Positions 16,882-26,658 are shown, counted from the first letter of the stretch. The stretch is DNA of 64,000 nt from Salinilacustrithrix sp034522155 (GCA_034522155.1 JAXHLP010000003.1:310001-374000), one strand, 5' to 3'. The notes: generated by a model from the sequence alone, not told the origin. A program made the numbers and translations.

Positions 16882-18099
16882 TCAGGCGTCGACCAGGCGG
16901 GTGTGGACCCGGAGATCGCTCTCGAGGGTGCGGTGGACGGGGCACTTGCCGGCGATCTCGAGGAGCTTGGCGCGCTGGTCGTCGGTGAGGTCACCGACCA
17001 GTTCGATGTCGCGGTCGATGACCTCGACCCGGCACGGCCGGTCCGACTCGTCCCGGCAGTCGTCGGCGTGGGTGCGCTCGTGGCGCAACGTCACCCGCAC
17101 GTCGTCGAGCGGCAGCTCCTTGCGCCGGGCGTACATGCGGATCGTCATCGACGTGCACGCGCCGAGCCCGGCGAGGAGCAGGTCGTAGGGCGTGGGACCG
17201 CGATCGTCGCCGGTGCCCTTGGGTTCGTCGGCGAGCAGGTGATGGTTCCCCGCGTGGACGGTCTGGGTGAAGTCGCCGGTCTCGGCCTCCTCGACCAGGA
17301 CCTCGCCCTCGGCGTGATCGTGCTCGGGCAGTTCGGGCACGTAGCGACCCGCCCACGCAGCGAGGACGTCGGCGGCCCAGGCCGCGTCGGCGCGATCGGT
17401 GAGCAGGTGATCGGCACCGTCGAGGGACACGAAGCTCTTGGGGTGACGCGCCGCCTCGTGGATGGCCCGGGCATGGTCGACGCCGACGAGGTTGTCGACC
17501 GGCGAGTGCATGATCATGAGCGCGGCCCGCATCGTCGCCAACGACTCGGTGAGCTTCGACCGATCGATGTCGTCGAGGAAGCCGGCACCCACGGTGAAGG
17601 GCCGCCCGGCGAGACGGACCTCGGCTTCACCGTCGCGGCGGATCCGCTCGATGTCGGCGTCGTCGAACACACCGGCGACATGCGCCGGTTCGCTGGGCGC
17701 GGCGATGGTGGCCACGGCCGTCACCTCCTCGATCCGGGGCGCAGCGGCCAGGACGGCGGCACCACCGAGGCTGTGGCCCACGAGGAGGCTCGGTGCCTCG
17801 TGCCGATCACGCAGGGCATCTGCCGCGGCGACGAGATCCTCCACGTTCGACGTGAACGACGTGTTGGCGAACTCGCCCTCGCTCGAGCCGAGCCCGGTGA
17901 AGTCGAAGCGCAGGACCGCGTAGCCCTCGGCGACCAGCCCGGCGCTGATCCGGGACGCGGCCGCGATGTCCTTGCCGCACGTGAAGCAGTGGGCGAACAG
18001 CGCGAAGGCGCGGGGTTCGGTGGGTGGCAGATCGAGTCGGCCGCTGAGCTCGCCGCCCTGGGAGCCGGTGAAGGTGAAACGGTTCGGTGTGCTGGCCAC
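16882..18099 (-). CDS. Fusion of alpha/beta hydrolase and OsmC domain
   Basis: The N-terminal ~250 residues are an alpha/beta hydrolase with nucleophile elbow GHSLGG and HCFTCGKDIAAAS near the oxyanion hole. The C-terminal ~130 residues are an OsmC-type peroxiredoxin with the two conserved cysteines in LLAGLGACTSMTIRM and EIAGKCPVHRTL. The joined form is a known family of ~400 residues. OsmC domains reduce organic hydroperoxides; the hydrolase may act on the same lipid substrates. I prefer the GTG start at 18099 (VASTPNRFTFTGSQGG), which matches the family; ATG 18153 and GTG 18174 add an unconserved leader. Confidence 0.9.
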   Translation of the reverse strand: MASTPNRFTFTGSQGGELSGRLDLPPTEPRAFALFAHCFTCGKDIAAASRISAGLVAEGYAVLRFDFTGLGSSEGEFANTSFTSNVEDLVAAADALRDRHEAPSLLVGHSLGGAAVLAAAPRIEEVTAVATIAAPSEPAHVAGVFDDADIERIRRDGEAEVRLAGRPFTVGAGFLDDIDRSKLTESLATMRAALMIMHSPVDNLVGVDHARAIHEAARHPKSFVSLDGADHLLTDRADAAWAADVLAAWAGRYVPELPEHDHAEGEVLVEEAETGDFTQTVHAGNHHLLADEPKGTGDDRGPTPYDLLLAGLGACTSMTIRMYARRKELPLDDVRVTLRHERTHADDCRDESDRPCRVEVIDRDIELVGDLTDDQRAKLLEIAGKCPVHRTLESDLRVHTRLVDA

Positions 18100-18236
18100 A
18101 CCGGCTGGAACCCCGCGCGCCCGCTGAGGATTCCGGATCCGTGACCCGATCATGGCGAACGGGCCTCGCTCCACCGGTCAGACTCGATCATGCTCGGCTC
18201 GGGAACCAGCACGCCCGGGCCGACGTCGAAATCCCC

Positions 18237-19148
18237 ATGCGTCTGCTCACCATCGTCCTGACCTCAGCTGCGCTCGTCCTCGCCGGCTGCGGCGACGACG
18301 AACCGGTCGCCGCCAACGGCTCCTCCACGACGAGCCCCTCGTCAACACCGACCGGCATCACCGCCGACCAGGCCGAGCTGGATGCGGCCCAGGACCGGTG
18401 GCGAGAGGCCGGCATCGACGACTACGAGCTCGAGTGGTCGGTGCAGTGCTTCTGTCCGCTCACCTCCTACGTCGACACGATCGAGGACGGCGAGGTGGTC
18501 GACCATCGGCCCGCCCCGGAGAACGACGGCGTCGAGGATCCCGGCCCGAAGACCATGGAGGACATCTTCGGCGAGGTGCAGGCGGCCATCGACTCGGAGC
18601 CCGATTCGCTGTCCGTCGAGTACGACCCCGACACCGGTGCGGTGGACGGGTACTTCGTCGACCCCGACGAACGTGCTGCAGACGAGGAGTACGGGCTGTC
18701 GGTCGAAGTGCGGGCCGATCCCGACTCCGGCACGACGAACGGAGCCGGGGTCACGGCCGCCGATCTCACCGACGACCACGCGTGCGGCTACGGCTTCCAG
18801 GCCGGTCGGCCCGACCAGACCGCCGGCCTGTTCCTCAGCCGCGGTGAACCGGCAACCTCCGGCACGGTGACGCTGCCGGCAGACGAGTGGACGGTCGAGG
18901 TCCGGATCGGCGAGGACCTGTTCGCCAACTGGTGCGACGACGTGATGGAACCCGACGAGCCCGAGCCATCCACCGCGGAGACCTGGACGGTCGTCGCCGG
19001 CACCCTCGACGTCACGGTCCCCGACCAGATCCAGGCGGAGGCGACCGTCACCGCCACCGGGCTGGTCGCCGAACGCCCCGACGGCTCGCGGGTCGAGCTC
19101 GGCGACATCACGATCACCAACGAGTTCTACGGCACCATCCCCGGTTGA
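18237..19148 (+). CDS. Lipoprotein with DUF6174-like domain
   Basis: The ~303-residue lipoprotein begins MRLLTIVLTSAALVLAGC, with the lipobox Cys at residue 18. A Thr/Ser linker leads to QDRWREAGIDDYELEWSVQC then FCPLTSYVDTIEDGEV. The W-Y-y-C-FC pattern is the DUF6174 hallmark. The C-terminal half (residues ~190-303) is a beta-rich domain of unknown type. It acts outside the membrane; function unknown. It is divergent from the hydrolase–OsmC gene and followed by a strong terminator hairpin. Confidence 0.75.
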   Translation: MRLLTIVLTSAALVLAGCGDDEPVAANGSSTTSPSSTPTGITADQAELDAAQDRWREAGIDDYELEWSVQCFCPLTSYVDTIEDGEVVDHRPAPENDGVEDPGPKTMEDIFGEVQAAIDSEPDSLSVEYDPDTGAVDGYFVDPDERAADEEYGLSVEVRADPDSGTTNGAGVTAADLTDDHACGYGFQAGRPDQTAGLFLSRGEPATSGTVTLPADEWTVEVRIGEDLFANWCDDVMEPDEPEPSTAETWTVVAGTLDVTVPDQIQAEATVTATGLVAERPDGSRVELGDITITNEFYGTIPG

Positions 19149-19153
19149 CCGGA

Positions 19154-19187
19154 CCGACGGTCCCGGGCTACCGCCCCGGGCCGTCGG
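19154..19187 (+). terminator. Strong hairpin after the DUF6174 lipoprotein gene
   Basis: CCGACGG, a bulged T and CCCGGG pair with CCCGGG and CCGTCGG across a short loop, giving a 13-bp GC stem that starts six bases after the stop codon at 19148. No U-run follows, as is common in high-GC actinobacteria. Confidence 0.7.
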
Positions 19188-19258
19188 AGTGCACCGGCTG
19201 GGCCTCGAACACCGGGTTCTCGATGATGCCGACATAGGCGCCGGTCACGTCGCGCACG

Positions 19259-19330
19259 CTGGTGATCGGACTCGTGGGTGCCTTCGTGCTCACCGCGATG
19301 ACCAACGTCCTCGCCCTCGTCCTCGGCTGA
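19259..19330 (+). pseudogene. Membrane-anchor remnant of a coiled-coil protein relative
   Basis: The frame ending at TGA 19328-19330 reads LVIGLVGAFVLTAMTNVLAL then VLG. This is nearly the same as the C-terminal anchor of the 6983-7429 protein (MIGLVMAFVLTALTNVLTVTLG-type), and the DNA is similar too. No coil or start codon precedes it; the minus strand just upstream (19168-19258) instead carries another orphan C-terminus (YVGIIENPVFEAQPVHSDGP). Two gene ends have been joined here by deletion. Confidence 0.55.
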
Positions 19331-19367
19331 ACCGGCGGAGCGGACGCCGCGACTCGAGCGGTTCCGG

Positions 19368-20762
19368 TCAGCGTGCCGGTGGGCGCCGGTCGAGCCAGCC
19401 GGTCTCCTGTTCGAGCTGGGCGGCAAGGCGGATGAGCAGGTCCTCCCGGCCGTGCGCGGCGACGAGCTGCACGCCGATCGGGAGACCGTCGACCACGGTG
19501 GCGGGGATCGCCATCGCCGGCTGACCCGACACGTTGAACGGCGCGCACCAGGCGATGAGGTGGGTGTCGTCGTGGTCGTCGCCGGTCCGCGGTGGCGGCG
19601 TGGGGACGACGGGACACACGAGGATGTCGCGGTCCTCCCACCAGCCGAGCAGGCGCCGGGTCCAGGCCTGGGCCAGCTCGCGGGCCTCGAGCAGCGCCGG
19701 TCCGGTGACGCTGCGGCCGATCTCGCGCAACAACTGGTTGGTGGGCTCGATCTGGTCGTCGGGCAGCGGGTGGCCGATCTTCCGCGGCCAGTGGTGGTCG
19801 ATCATCCAGGCCGCACCGGCGGCGTAGTGCGGGAGGGCGAGTGGGCCGAGGTCCTCGTCGAGGGCGGCGGGGTGGTCCTCGGTGACATCGTGGCCGAGGC
19901 GGGTGAGCACCTCGGCGATCGAGCGCACGCTCTGGCGGACGTCGGGGTCCACGCCGATGTCGTCGTGCTCGGCGACGAAGCCGATCCGCAGGCGCCCCGG
20001 ATCGGTGGCGGCATCGGCGGTGTAGGACTCGCTCGCCGGCCACGTCGGGTGCCAATCGCCGATGTGGGGTCGGGACGACACCGCGTCGAGCACCGCGGCG
20101 GTGTCGCGCACGGATCGGCTGACCACCAGCTCCTCGGCGAGGCCGCCCATGGCGTCGAAGAAGTCGGGCGCCATGCACGACCGCCCGCGGCTCGGCTTGA
20201 GGCCGACCAGCCCGCAGTGCGAAGCCGGGGCGCGGATGGACCCGCCCACGTCGTTGCCGTGGGCGACGGGCACGATGCCGGCGGCCACCGCCGCCGCCGA
20301 GCCACCGCTGGAGCCGCCCGGGTTGTGGTCGAGGTTCCACGGGTTGTTCGTCGGCCCGTAGGCGACGGGTTCGCACACCGGTCGCATCCCGAACTCCGGG
20401 GTGTTGGTCCGACCGAGCGAGACCAGCCCGGCTTCGCGGAACCGGGTGGCCAGCACCTGGTCGACGTCGGCGGTCCAGCCGATCTCGCGGAGGTGCGCGT
20501 TGCCCTCGTGGAACGGGAGGCCGGCCTCGTGGCAGACCAGGTCCTTGGTGAGGAAGGGCACACCCGCGAGCGGCCCCGACCCTGAATCCTGCGCCACGGT
20601 GCGCGCCCGGTCGAGGGCGGGGTGGATCACGGCGTTGAGCGCCGGGTTCCGCGCTTCCAGCCGAGCGATGGCGGCCTCGACCAGCTCGGTGGCGGTGACC
20701 TCGCCGTCGCGGACCAGGGCCGCCTGATCGGTGGCATCGAGGCGTTCGTAGTCGTCGGTCAC
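19368..20762 (-). CDS. Amidase-signature enzyme
   Basis: This enzyme of 464 residues has the Ser-cisSer-Lys triad: K73 (FLTKDLV), S151 in NPGGSSGGSAAAVAAG and S175 in GNDVGGSIRAPA. It hydrolyses an amide, but the substrate is not readable; GatA is unlikely because gatB and gatC are absent here. I choose GTG 20762 because a longer frame from 20846 adds an atypical Cys/Arg-rich leader. It is divergent from the cupin gene at 20834. Confidence 0.9.
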   Translation of the reverse strand: MTDDYERLDATDQAALVRDGEVTATELVEAAIARLEARNPALNAVIHPALDRARTVAQDSGSGPLAGVPFLTKDLVCHEAGLPFHEGNAHLREIGWTADVDQVLATRFREAGLVSLGRTNTPEFGMRPVCEPVAYGPTNNPWNLDHNPGGSSGGSAAAVAAGIVPVAHGNDVGGSIRAPASHCGLVGLKPSRGRSCMAPDFFDAMGGLAEELVVSRSVRDTAAVLDAVSSRPHIGDWHPTWPASESYTADAATDPGRLRIGFVAEHDDIGVDPDVRQSVRSIAEVLTRLGHDVTEDHPAALDEDLGPLALPHYAAGAAWMIDHHWPRKIGHPLPDDQIEPTNQLLREIGRSVTGPALLEARELAQAWTRRLLGWWEDRDILVCPVVPTPPPRTGDDHDDTHLIAWCAPFNVSGQPAMAIPATVVDGLPIGVQLVAAHGREDLLIRLAAQLEQETGWLDRRPPAR

Positions 20763-20833
20763 TGACCCGACCCTACGGGTTTCGCACCGGAGCGTCCGTG
20801 CGACGCGGCGAGCGCGGCATCCACAGTGGGGGC

Positions 20834-21127
20834 ATGGTCGATGCACTGCCCGACGACGTCGAACTGGCCCGCACCACGAAGGTGTTCGACGAGGTGTCGG
20901 TCCCGCCCGGGCTGCTCCGCGAGCACCGGATCGCGCCGCACACCTGGGGGCGTCTCGTGGTCCACGGGGGAACGGTGCGGCTCGTGTTCGAGGACGATTC
21001 CGGCGAGGCGCTCGACCTCGACCCCGGCGACACCGGCGTCATCGCGCCGGACCGTCCCCACCACGTGGAGCTGGGCGTGGGCGCCCGGTTCGCGGTCGAG
21101 TTCCACCGCCACCCGGACTCAGCCTGA
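20834..21127 (+). CDS. Small cupin (DUF1971-like)
   Basis: This is a single cupin domain of 97 residues: TTKVFDEVSVPPGLLREHRI, then TWGRLVVHGGTVRLVFEDD, DLDPGDTGVIAP and HHVELGVGARFAVEFHRH. The pattern matches the DUF1971/TehB-like cupins associated with tellurite resistance annotations. Its metal and substrate are unknown. A degraded paralogue is at 11630-11763. Confidence 0.75.
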   Translation: MVDALPDDVELARTTKVFDEVSVPPGLLREHRIAPHTWGRLVVHGGTVRLVFEDDSGEALDLDPGDTGVIAPDRPHHVELGVGARFAVEFHRHPDSA

Positions 21128-21213
21128 CCTCCACTCGCACCACCTCGGCGCCGTGGGTGAGACCGACCGGTCAAGAGCAACGACGCTGCTCCGGGACATA
21201 CGCTGGGGACCGC

Positions 21214-21636
21214 ATGCGCTTGATCGGCAACATCCTGTGGCTGGTGCTGTCCGGGTTCTGGCTGGCGGTCAGCTATGCCGTGGCCGGACTGATCCTGTGC
21301 GTGACGATCATCGGGATCCCGTTCGGCATCCAGTCGTTCAAGCTGGCGTCGTACTCGTTCTGGCCGTTCGGGCGCGTGGTGATCGAGGACCCGAAGAGCG
21401 GCGCGGGCGGGTGCATCGGCAACGTTCTCTGGGTGGTGCTCGCCGGCTGGTGGCTGGCGCTCGGCCACCTGTTCACCGGGTTCCTGCTGTGCCTCACGAT
21501 CATCGGCATCCCGCTCGGGATCGCCAACTTCAAGCTCGTGATGCTGTCGCTGGTGCCGTTCGGCAAGGACATCGTGAGCGCCGACCGGGTGGCCGAGCGC
21601 GACGTCTGGATGCGCGGGCCCGAACCCATCCGCTGA
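21214..21636 (+). CDS. YccF-family inner-membrane protein
   Basis: This 140-residue membrane protein is made of two similar halves. Each has a hydrophobic helix and the motif LCLTIIGIPLGIANFKL or LCVTIIGIPFGIQSFKL, diagnostic for the YccF domain. About four membrane segments are expected. Function is unknown. I choose ATG 21214 because the family starts MRLIGNILWLVLSGFW. It is followed closely by an aldo/keto reductase gene. Confidence 0.9.
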   Translation: MRLIGNILWLVLSGFWLAVSYAVAGLILCVTIIGIPFGIQSFKLASYSFWPFGRVVIEDPKSGAGGCIGNVLWVVLAGWWLALGHLFTGFLLCLTIIGIPLGIANFKLVMLSLVPFGKDIVSADRVAERDVWMRGPEPIR

Positions 21637-21656
21637 CGACGCGCGAGGATCAGGTC

Positions 21657-22694
21657 ATGCGACACCGCACCCTCGGCACCACCGGCGTCACCGTCTCCAA
21701 CCTGTGCCTCGGCGCCATGATGTTCGGCGCCTGGGGCAACCGCGACCACGACGACAGCGTGGCCATCATCCACACGGCGCTCGACGCCGGCATCAACTTC
21801 ATCGACACCGCCGACGTGTACTCGTCCGGCGAATCGGAGGAGATCGTCGGCACGGCCATCGCCGGCCGGCGCGACGAGGTGGTGCTGGCCACCAAGTTCC
21901 ACGCCCCGATGAGCGACGACCCCAACGCCCGAGGCAACTCGCGCCGGTGGATCGTCCGCGAGGTCGAGGACAGCCTCCGCCGGCTCGGCACCGACCATCT
22001 CGACCTCTACCAGGTGCACCGACCCGACCCGTCGACCGACATCGACGACACCCTCTCGGCGCTGTCCGACCTCGTGCACCAGGGCAAGGTCCGCTACCTC
22101 GGGTCGTCGACGTTCCCGGCCGACGAGATCGTCGCGGCCCAGTGGGTGGCCGAGAGGCGGGGCCACGAGCGGTTCCGGTGCGAGCAGCCGCCGTACTCGA
22201 TCTTCGTGCGCGGCATCGAGGACCGGGTCCTGCCGGCGTGCGAGCGCTACGGCATGGGTGTGATCCCGTGGAGCCCGCTCAACGGTGGCTTCCTCACCGG
22301 GCGCTACCGGCCCGACCAGGAGGCACCCAACACGGGCCGGGCCGCCCGCCAACCCCAACGCTTCGACCCCGAGCGGCCGGGCGTGGCCGCCAAGCTCGAG
22401 CTCGTGCCGCGACTGGAGCAGGTGGCGTCCGACGCGGGCATCCCCCTCACCCACCTGGCGCTGGCGTTCACGCTCAGCCACCCGGCGGTGACCTCGGCCA
22501 TCATCGGGCCGCGGACCATGGACCAGCTCACCAGCCTCCTCGACGCTTCCGACGTGGTCCTCGACGACGACGTGCTCGACCGGATCGACGAGATCGTCCC
22601 GCCGGGCACCAACGTCAACGCCGGCGACACCGGCTGGGAGTCGCCGTCGCTCACCCAGGCCTGGCGCCGGCGCCGACCGATGGGCGCCCGGTAG
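21657..22694 (+). CDS. Aldo/keto reductase
   Basis: This 345-residue NADPH-dependent (beta/alpha)8-barrel oxidoreductase has the catalytic tetrad visible as D in FIDTADVY with its Tyr, K in LATKFHAP and H in LYQVHRPDP. The C-terminal cofactor segment (SAIIGPRTMDQLTSLL) belongs to the AKR11/13-like subgroup. It reduces aldehydes or ketones; the substrate is unknown. The start follows the YccF gene by 20 bases with CGAGGA as a weak ribosome site, so co-transcription is likely. Confidence 0.92.
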   Translation: MRHRTLGTTGVTVSNLCLGAMMFGAWGNRDHDDSVAIIHTALDAGINFIDTADVYSSGESEEIVGTAIAGRRDEVVLATKFHAPMSDDPNARGNSRRWIVREVEDSLRRLGTDHLDLYQVHRPDPSTDIDDTLSALSDLVHQGKVRYLGSSTFPADEIVAAQWVAERRGHERFRCEQPPYSIFVRGIEDRVLPACERYGMGVIPWSPLNGGFLTGRYRPDQEAPNTGRAARQPQRFDPERPGVAAKLELVPRLEQVASDAGIPLTHLALAFTLSHPAVTSAIIGPRTMDQLTSLLDASDVVLDDDVLDRIDEIVPPGTNVNAGDTGWESPSLTQAWRRRRPMGAR

Positions 22695-22754
22695 CGCGGG
22701 GAGCGAGCCGGCGCCCGCGCGTTCTTGTCACCGCGGCGGAGTAGACCCGGATCC

Positions 22755-24086
22755 ATGGGGAAGAACAACCGACAACGACGAGCCCACAAGCAACGCAAGC
22801 GCGCCGATCAGCAGCGCGCGCGGCAACACAGCACCGCAGCGGCGCCCCGCGAACGACGAACGTGGCATGACCACGACGCGGGCGCCGAGGATCCCGCCAG
22901 CCTGTTCCTGGCCGCGGCCGACGCCTACCAACATCGTCGTGACCACGACGTGGCCGAGCTCGTCGATCGACTGACCTCGCTTCCCCACGAGGTCACCTCG
23001 GTCGAGGTGCAACGCCGTCTCGTCGAGCTCGTCACCTGGATGTGGGGGCGGGGCTGGCAGCCGGCCGTGCTCCACCGCACCGTTTCTCGTCAGGCGCACG
23101 CCGACGACGCCAGCCGGTTGCGGGACGTGCTCGCGGACGAGGCCGCGGGGTACGAAGCGCTCGGCCGGGAGGTGGCGCCCGATTGGATGGCCCAGCTCGA
23201 TGGTCTCGGCATCACGCCGTCCGCTCGTAGGGACCTGCGCGACGTCGGCGACGACTGGCGGGCGACCATCGCGTCGGCGGTGCGGCTCGTGTCCTTGCTC
23301 CGGACCCTGCCCGATCTGCCCGTGCTCACCCCGCCGCCGTCGCAGTGGCAGTCGGGCGTGCGCACCACCACGGCGTCGAGCCTGCCGCCCGGTCTGCTCG
23401 AGAAGGTGCGGGCGCTGCTGGCCAAGGCCGAGTCGACGTCCTACGACGCCGAGGCCGACGCGTTCACGGCCAAGGCCCAGGAGCTCATGGCCCGCCACCG
23501 GATCGACCGGGCCGTGCTCGACGACGCCCAACGTTGCGACGACGACCAGCCGGTGGGGCGTCGGGTGTTCGTCGACGACCCCTACGCCGAGGCCAAGGCC
23601 ATGCTGCTCACCGAAGTCGCCGACGCCAACGGCGGCAGCGCCATCTACTCCAAGGGGTTCGGGTTCTGCACGGTCTTCGCCCACACCGACGAGCTCGACC
23701 TCATCGACGACCTGTTCACCTCGCTCCTGGTCCAGGCGACCGCCGCGCTGCGACGCGAGGGATCCAAGACCGACCCGTACGGGCGCAGCCGGACCACGAA
23801 GTTCCGTCGGTCGTTCCTGCTGTCGTTCGGCGCCCGCATCGGTGAACGCCTGCGCGAGGCGGTCGACGCCACGGTGGCCGAGGCCGAGGCCGAGACCGGC
23901 CGGTCGCTGGTCCCGGTGCTGGCCGACCGGGCCGACGAGTCGCGGGCCGCGGCCGAGGAGGCCTTCCCCGAGGTCCGGACCTTCCATCGCCAGGTCACCG
24001 ACCGCGAGGGCTGGATCGCCGGCCGGGTGTTCGGCGACCAGGCCGACATCGGATCCGGCGCGTCGCTGGGCGAACGCGCCTCCTGA
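22755..24086 (+). CDS. DUF2786 protein
   Basis: The 443-residue soluble protein has a basic N-terminus (KNNRQRRAHKQRKRADQQRA). A DUF2786 domain sits at about 215-260 (LEKVRALLAKAESTSYDAEA, then AFTAKAQELMARHRID). A C-terminal part has a helical DFT-like DNA-binding look. DUF2786 proteins are often found with phage or repair genes, but the role is not established. It is followed by the SEC-C gene in the same direction. Confidence 0.8.
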   Translation: MGKNNRQRRAHKQRKRADQQRARQHSTAAAPRERRTWHDHDAGAEDPASLFLAAADAYQHRRDHDVAELVDRLTSLPHEVTSVEVQRRLVELVTWMWGRGWQPAVLHRTVSRQAHADDASRLRDVLADEAAGYEALGREVAPDWMAQLDGLGITPSARRDLRDVGDDWRATIASAVRLVSLLRTLPDLPVLTPPPSQWQSGVRTTTASSLPPGLLEKVRALLAKAESTSYDAEADAFTAKAQELMARHRIDRAVLDDAQRCDDDQPVGRRVFVDDPYAEAKAMLLTEVADANGGSAIYSKGFGFCTVFAHTDELDLIDDLFTSLLVQATAALRREGSKTDPYGRSRTTKFRRSFLLSFGARIGERLREAVDATVAEAEAETGRSLVPVLADRADESRAAAEEAFPEVRTFHRQVTDREGWIAGRVFGDQADIGSGASLGERAS

Positions 24087-24186
24087 GCCGAACCGGCCAC
24101 CGAGCGCCCAGCCCTACACTCGGCCCGGCTCCCCGGGTACGCCTCGGTCGCCCGCCACCTCCCGCCGCACTGCGAGCTGATCAACC

Positions 24187-26622
24187 ATGAGCACCACGGA
24201 TCTCGACGAGCGCATCGCGTTCGCGTTCCCGACCGTCGACGTCGCCGCCAGCGGCCTCGACCCACTCCAGTCCGACGAGCGGTTCGAGCTGGTCCAGCGG
24301 GAGCTGGGCGGTCTCGGCCAGGCGGTGGCCGCCGAGCCCGACAACCAGGCGCAGGCCGCGGCGGCCCAGATCCTGCTCGGGCTGCGCGACGCGCTGTCCG
24401 GGATGATCGTCCACGACGAGGCTGACGTGTGGTCCACCGTCGTGCGCCTGCGCGACGAGGGCTTCGACGACGAGCGCATCCACAGGATGCTGCTCGGCAC
24501 CGCCGTCGACCACCTCATGCCCCAGATGGCCGACCCCGACCGCGACCCGGAGCAGGACTTCGACGCCGAGTCGTTCGTACAGGCGCTCGCCGAGTTGCCC
24601 GACGACCCGCACGACCTCGACGACGACTGGGAGGACGGTCCGCTCGACGATCTCGAGTGGCAGGTCGACGAGTGGCTCGACAGCGAGCAGCCCGACCACG
24701 ACCTCGAGGACGACATCGCCTCGACCCTGCGCGGCGAGCTCCACGACGAGCTCATGGCCGCCGTCGGCGACGACTTCACCACGGTCGAGGCGCTGGTCGA
24801 CGAGTTCGCGCCCCGCCTGCCGTTGCGCCGCGACGCCGCCCAGGCCGCGCTCGGCATGTACCTCGAGTGGTACTGCCACGGCGTGTTCGTCTCGCCCGAA
24901 GGTCAGGTGGCCACCGACGCCACGCTGGTCGAGGGGATCCGGTTCCGACACGTGCTCACCGAGGCCGAGGCCGCCACCGAGCGGCTCGCGGAGGACCTCG
25001 ACATCGAGATCCTCTTCGACGGACCCGACCCGGGGTCCGTGGAAGAGGGGCCCCTGCGTGTGACCATCCGCGAGGCGGTCGACGGCGGGGAATCCACCGG
25101 ACGCCACGTCGTTCCGGTCATCGAGGGGCCCGAGGGTTGGCTGGGCGGCGCGTCGGCCGGCGACGAGATCGCGGTCACCCGGCGGGGTGCGCGCATCGAG
25201 ATCGAGGACGTCAGCGACCAGCCGGGCGACCCGACTGCCGCGGTCGACGCACTGTCACGGCTGCTCGACGAGTACGGCCGCCACGCCCCCATCGACATCT
25301 ACCGGCTCTTCCGGCTGGCAGCGGTCAGCGCGGGTGGTCTCGGCACCGACCTCGGACGGCCGCTCACCGATCTGCTCGCCGAGGCGGGCTGGTCGACCCG
25401 CGACGAGGAGGTCGCTCCCGAGGGCTTCGACTGGGACGCGCACCGCGACGAGCAACGCCGGCGCGGACGCGAGGCCGTGATGGCTCGAGCCGGGGTCGAG
25501 GGGCCGGAGATGGTCCGCCCGATCGAAGACCTCGTCACCGAGCTGTTCGGCGAGGGGTCGTGGCACGAGCCGTCAGCCCATGCCCGGCCCGTGGCCGACG
25601 ACCGGGTGCGGCGGGTGGCCGGCCTGCTCGCCGAGCCCGGTGTGGCCCAGTCGGTGTTCACCCTCGGCGTCAGCGTCCAGCCCGAGGTCGACCAGCTCGA
25701 GTCGGTGCTCGAGGTGGCCCGGTCGCTCGTGGATCGTGTCGGCGCGGGTGGCCTGGCTCCCGGCCCGGCGCGGCTCGCGCTGCTGGCGGCGTCCGCTCTC
25801 GACCGGATCGACCTGCTCCCCGATCTCGTCAAGGCGGCCGATCTCCACGACGTCGCCGACCCCGGGTTGTGCACGATCGTCGGCGACCTCGAGCTCGACC
25901 GCGGCAACCTCGAGGCTGCCCACCGCGCCTTTGTCCGGGGCGACGTCCACCTGTCCGACATGCTGCTGCGACTGCTCATCCGGCAGGGCCGTGCCTTCGA
26001 CGCCGGGCGCAACGACCCGTGCCCGTGCGGGAGCGGCCGCAAGTTCAAGCGCTGCCACGCCAGCCCCGCCGGCCCCCCGGTCGACGATGTGACCCGAGCC
26101 CGGTTGCTGATCGCCCGGCTCGAACGTCACGACCGCCGGCGCCAGGAGTTCGCCGCCTATCGGTGGCACCGGCTGGCCGGGCTGGTGGTCGACGAGGAGT
26201 GGCTGACCGACGACGCCAGCATGTTCATGCCGCTGCTCGAGACGCTGGCGTGGTTCGAGGGTGGTGGCCTGGCCGACTACCTCGAGTCGCGCGGCGCCTT
26301 GCTGCCCGAGGACGACCGCGCCGTCGCCGAATCGTGGCTCGACGCACCGATCTCTGTGGGGACGATGGCCGACGGTGGGGTCGAGCTCACCGACGGCCGG
26401 GTCGTGTCCGCCCGCGTCGACCTGGGCGGTTTCGGTGTCGCTCCGTTCCCGGGTTCGGCCACGTTCGGGCGACTCCTCCCCGTCGGCGGCGAGCTGACCC
26501 TCGCCCGCTGTGCCTGGCCCCAGACCGAGGTGGCCGAGACCGAGTCGCTGCTGCGCGAGGCCGGCGACGATCCCGACGCGATCGCCACCGCCATCGGCCG
26601 GACACGCCAGCCCGGCTCCTGA
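24187..26622 (+). CDS. Large acidic protein with SEC-C zinc motif
   Basis: This 811-residue, strongly acidic, helical protein has one clear motif, NDPCPCGSGRKFKRCH at about residue 610, the C-terminal zinc-binding segment first seen in SecA. The rest resembles tetratricopeptide-like helices (residues 440-600) and has no known catalytic signature. SEC-C proteins of this size in actinobacteria are uncharacterised; the motif may bind ribosomes or SecB-like partners. It stands downstream of the DUF2786 gene and upstream of the convergent thioesterase gene. Confidence 0.75.
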   Translation: MSTTDLDERIAFAFPTVDVAASGLDPLQSDERFELVQRELGGLGQAVAAEPDNQAQAAAAQILLGLRDALSGMIVHDEADVWSTVVRLRDEGFDDERIHRMLLGTAVDHLMPQMADPDRDPEQDFDAESFVQALAELPDDPHDLDDDWEDGPLDDLEWQVDEWLDSEQPDHDLEDDIASTLRGELHDELMAAVGDDFTTVEALVDEFAPRLPLRRDAAQAALGMYLEWYCHGVFVSPEGQVATDATLVEGIRFRHVLTEAEAATERLAEDLDIEILFDGPDPGSVEEGPLRVTIREAVDGGESTGRHVVPVIEGPEGWLGGASAGDEIAVTRRGARIEIEDVSDQPGDPTAAVDALSRLLDEYGRHAPIDIYRLFRLAAVSAGGLGTDLGRPLTDLLAEAGWSTRDEEVAPEGFDWDAHRDEQRRRGREAVMARAGVEGPEMVRPIEDLVTELFGEGSWHEPSAHARPVADDRVRRVAGLLAEPGVAQSVFTLGVSVQPEVDQLESVLEVARSLVDRVGAGGLAPGPARLALLAASALDRIDLLPDLVKAADLHDVADPGLCTIVGDLELDRGNLEAAHRAFVRGDVHLSDMLLRLLIRQGRAFDAGRNDPCPCGSGRKFKRCHASPAGPPVDDVTRARLLIARLERHDRRRQEFAAYRWHRLAGLVVDEEWLTDDASMFMPLLETLAWFEGGGLADYLESRGALLPEDDRAVAESWLDAPISVGTMADGGVELTDGRVVSARVDLGGFGVAPFPGSATFGRLLPVGGELTLARCAWPQTEVAETESLLREAGDDPDAIATAIGRTRQPGS

Positions 26623-26658
26623 CAAGACGCCCTCGCGTCGCTGATCTGCGACCGGCCG

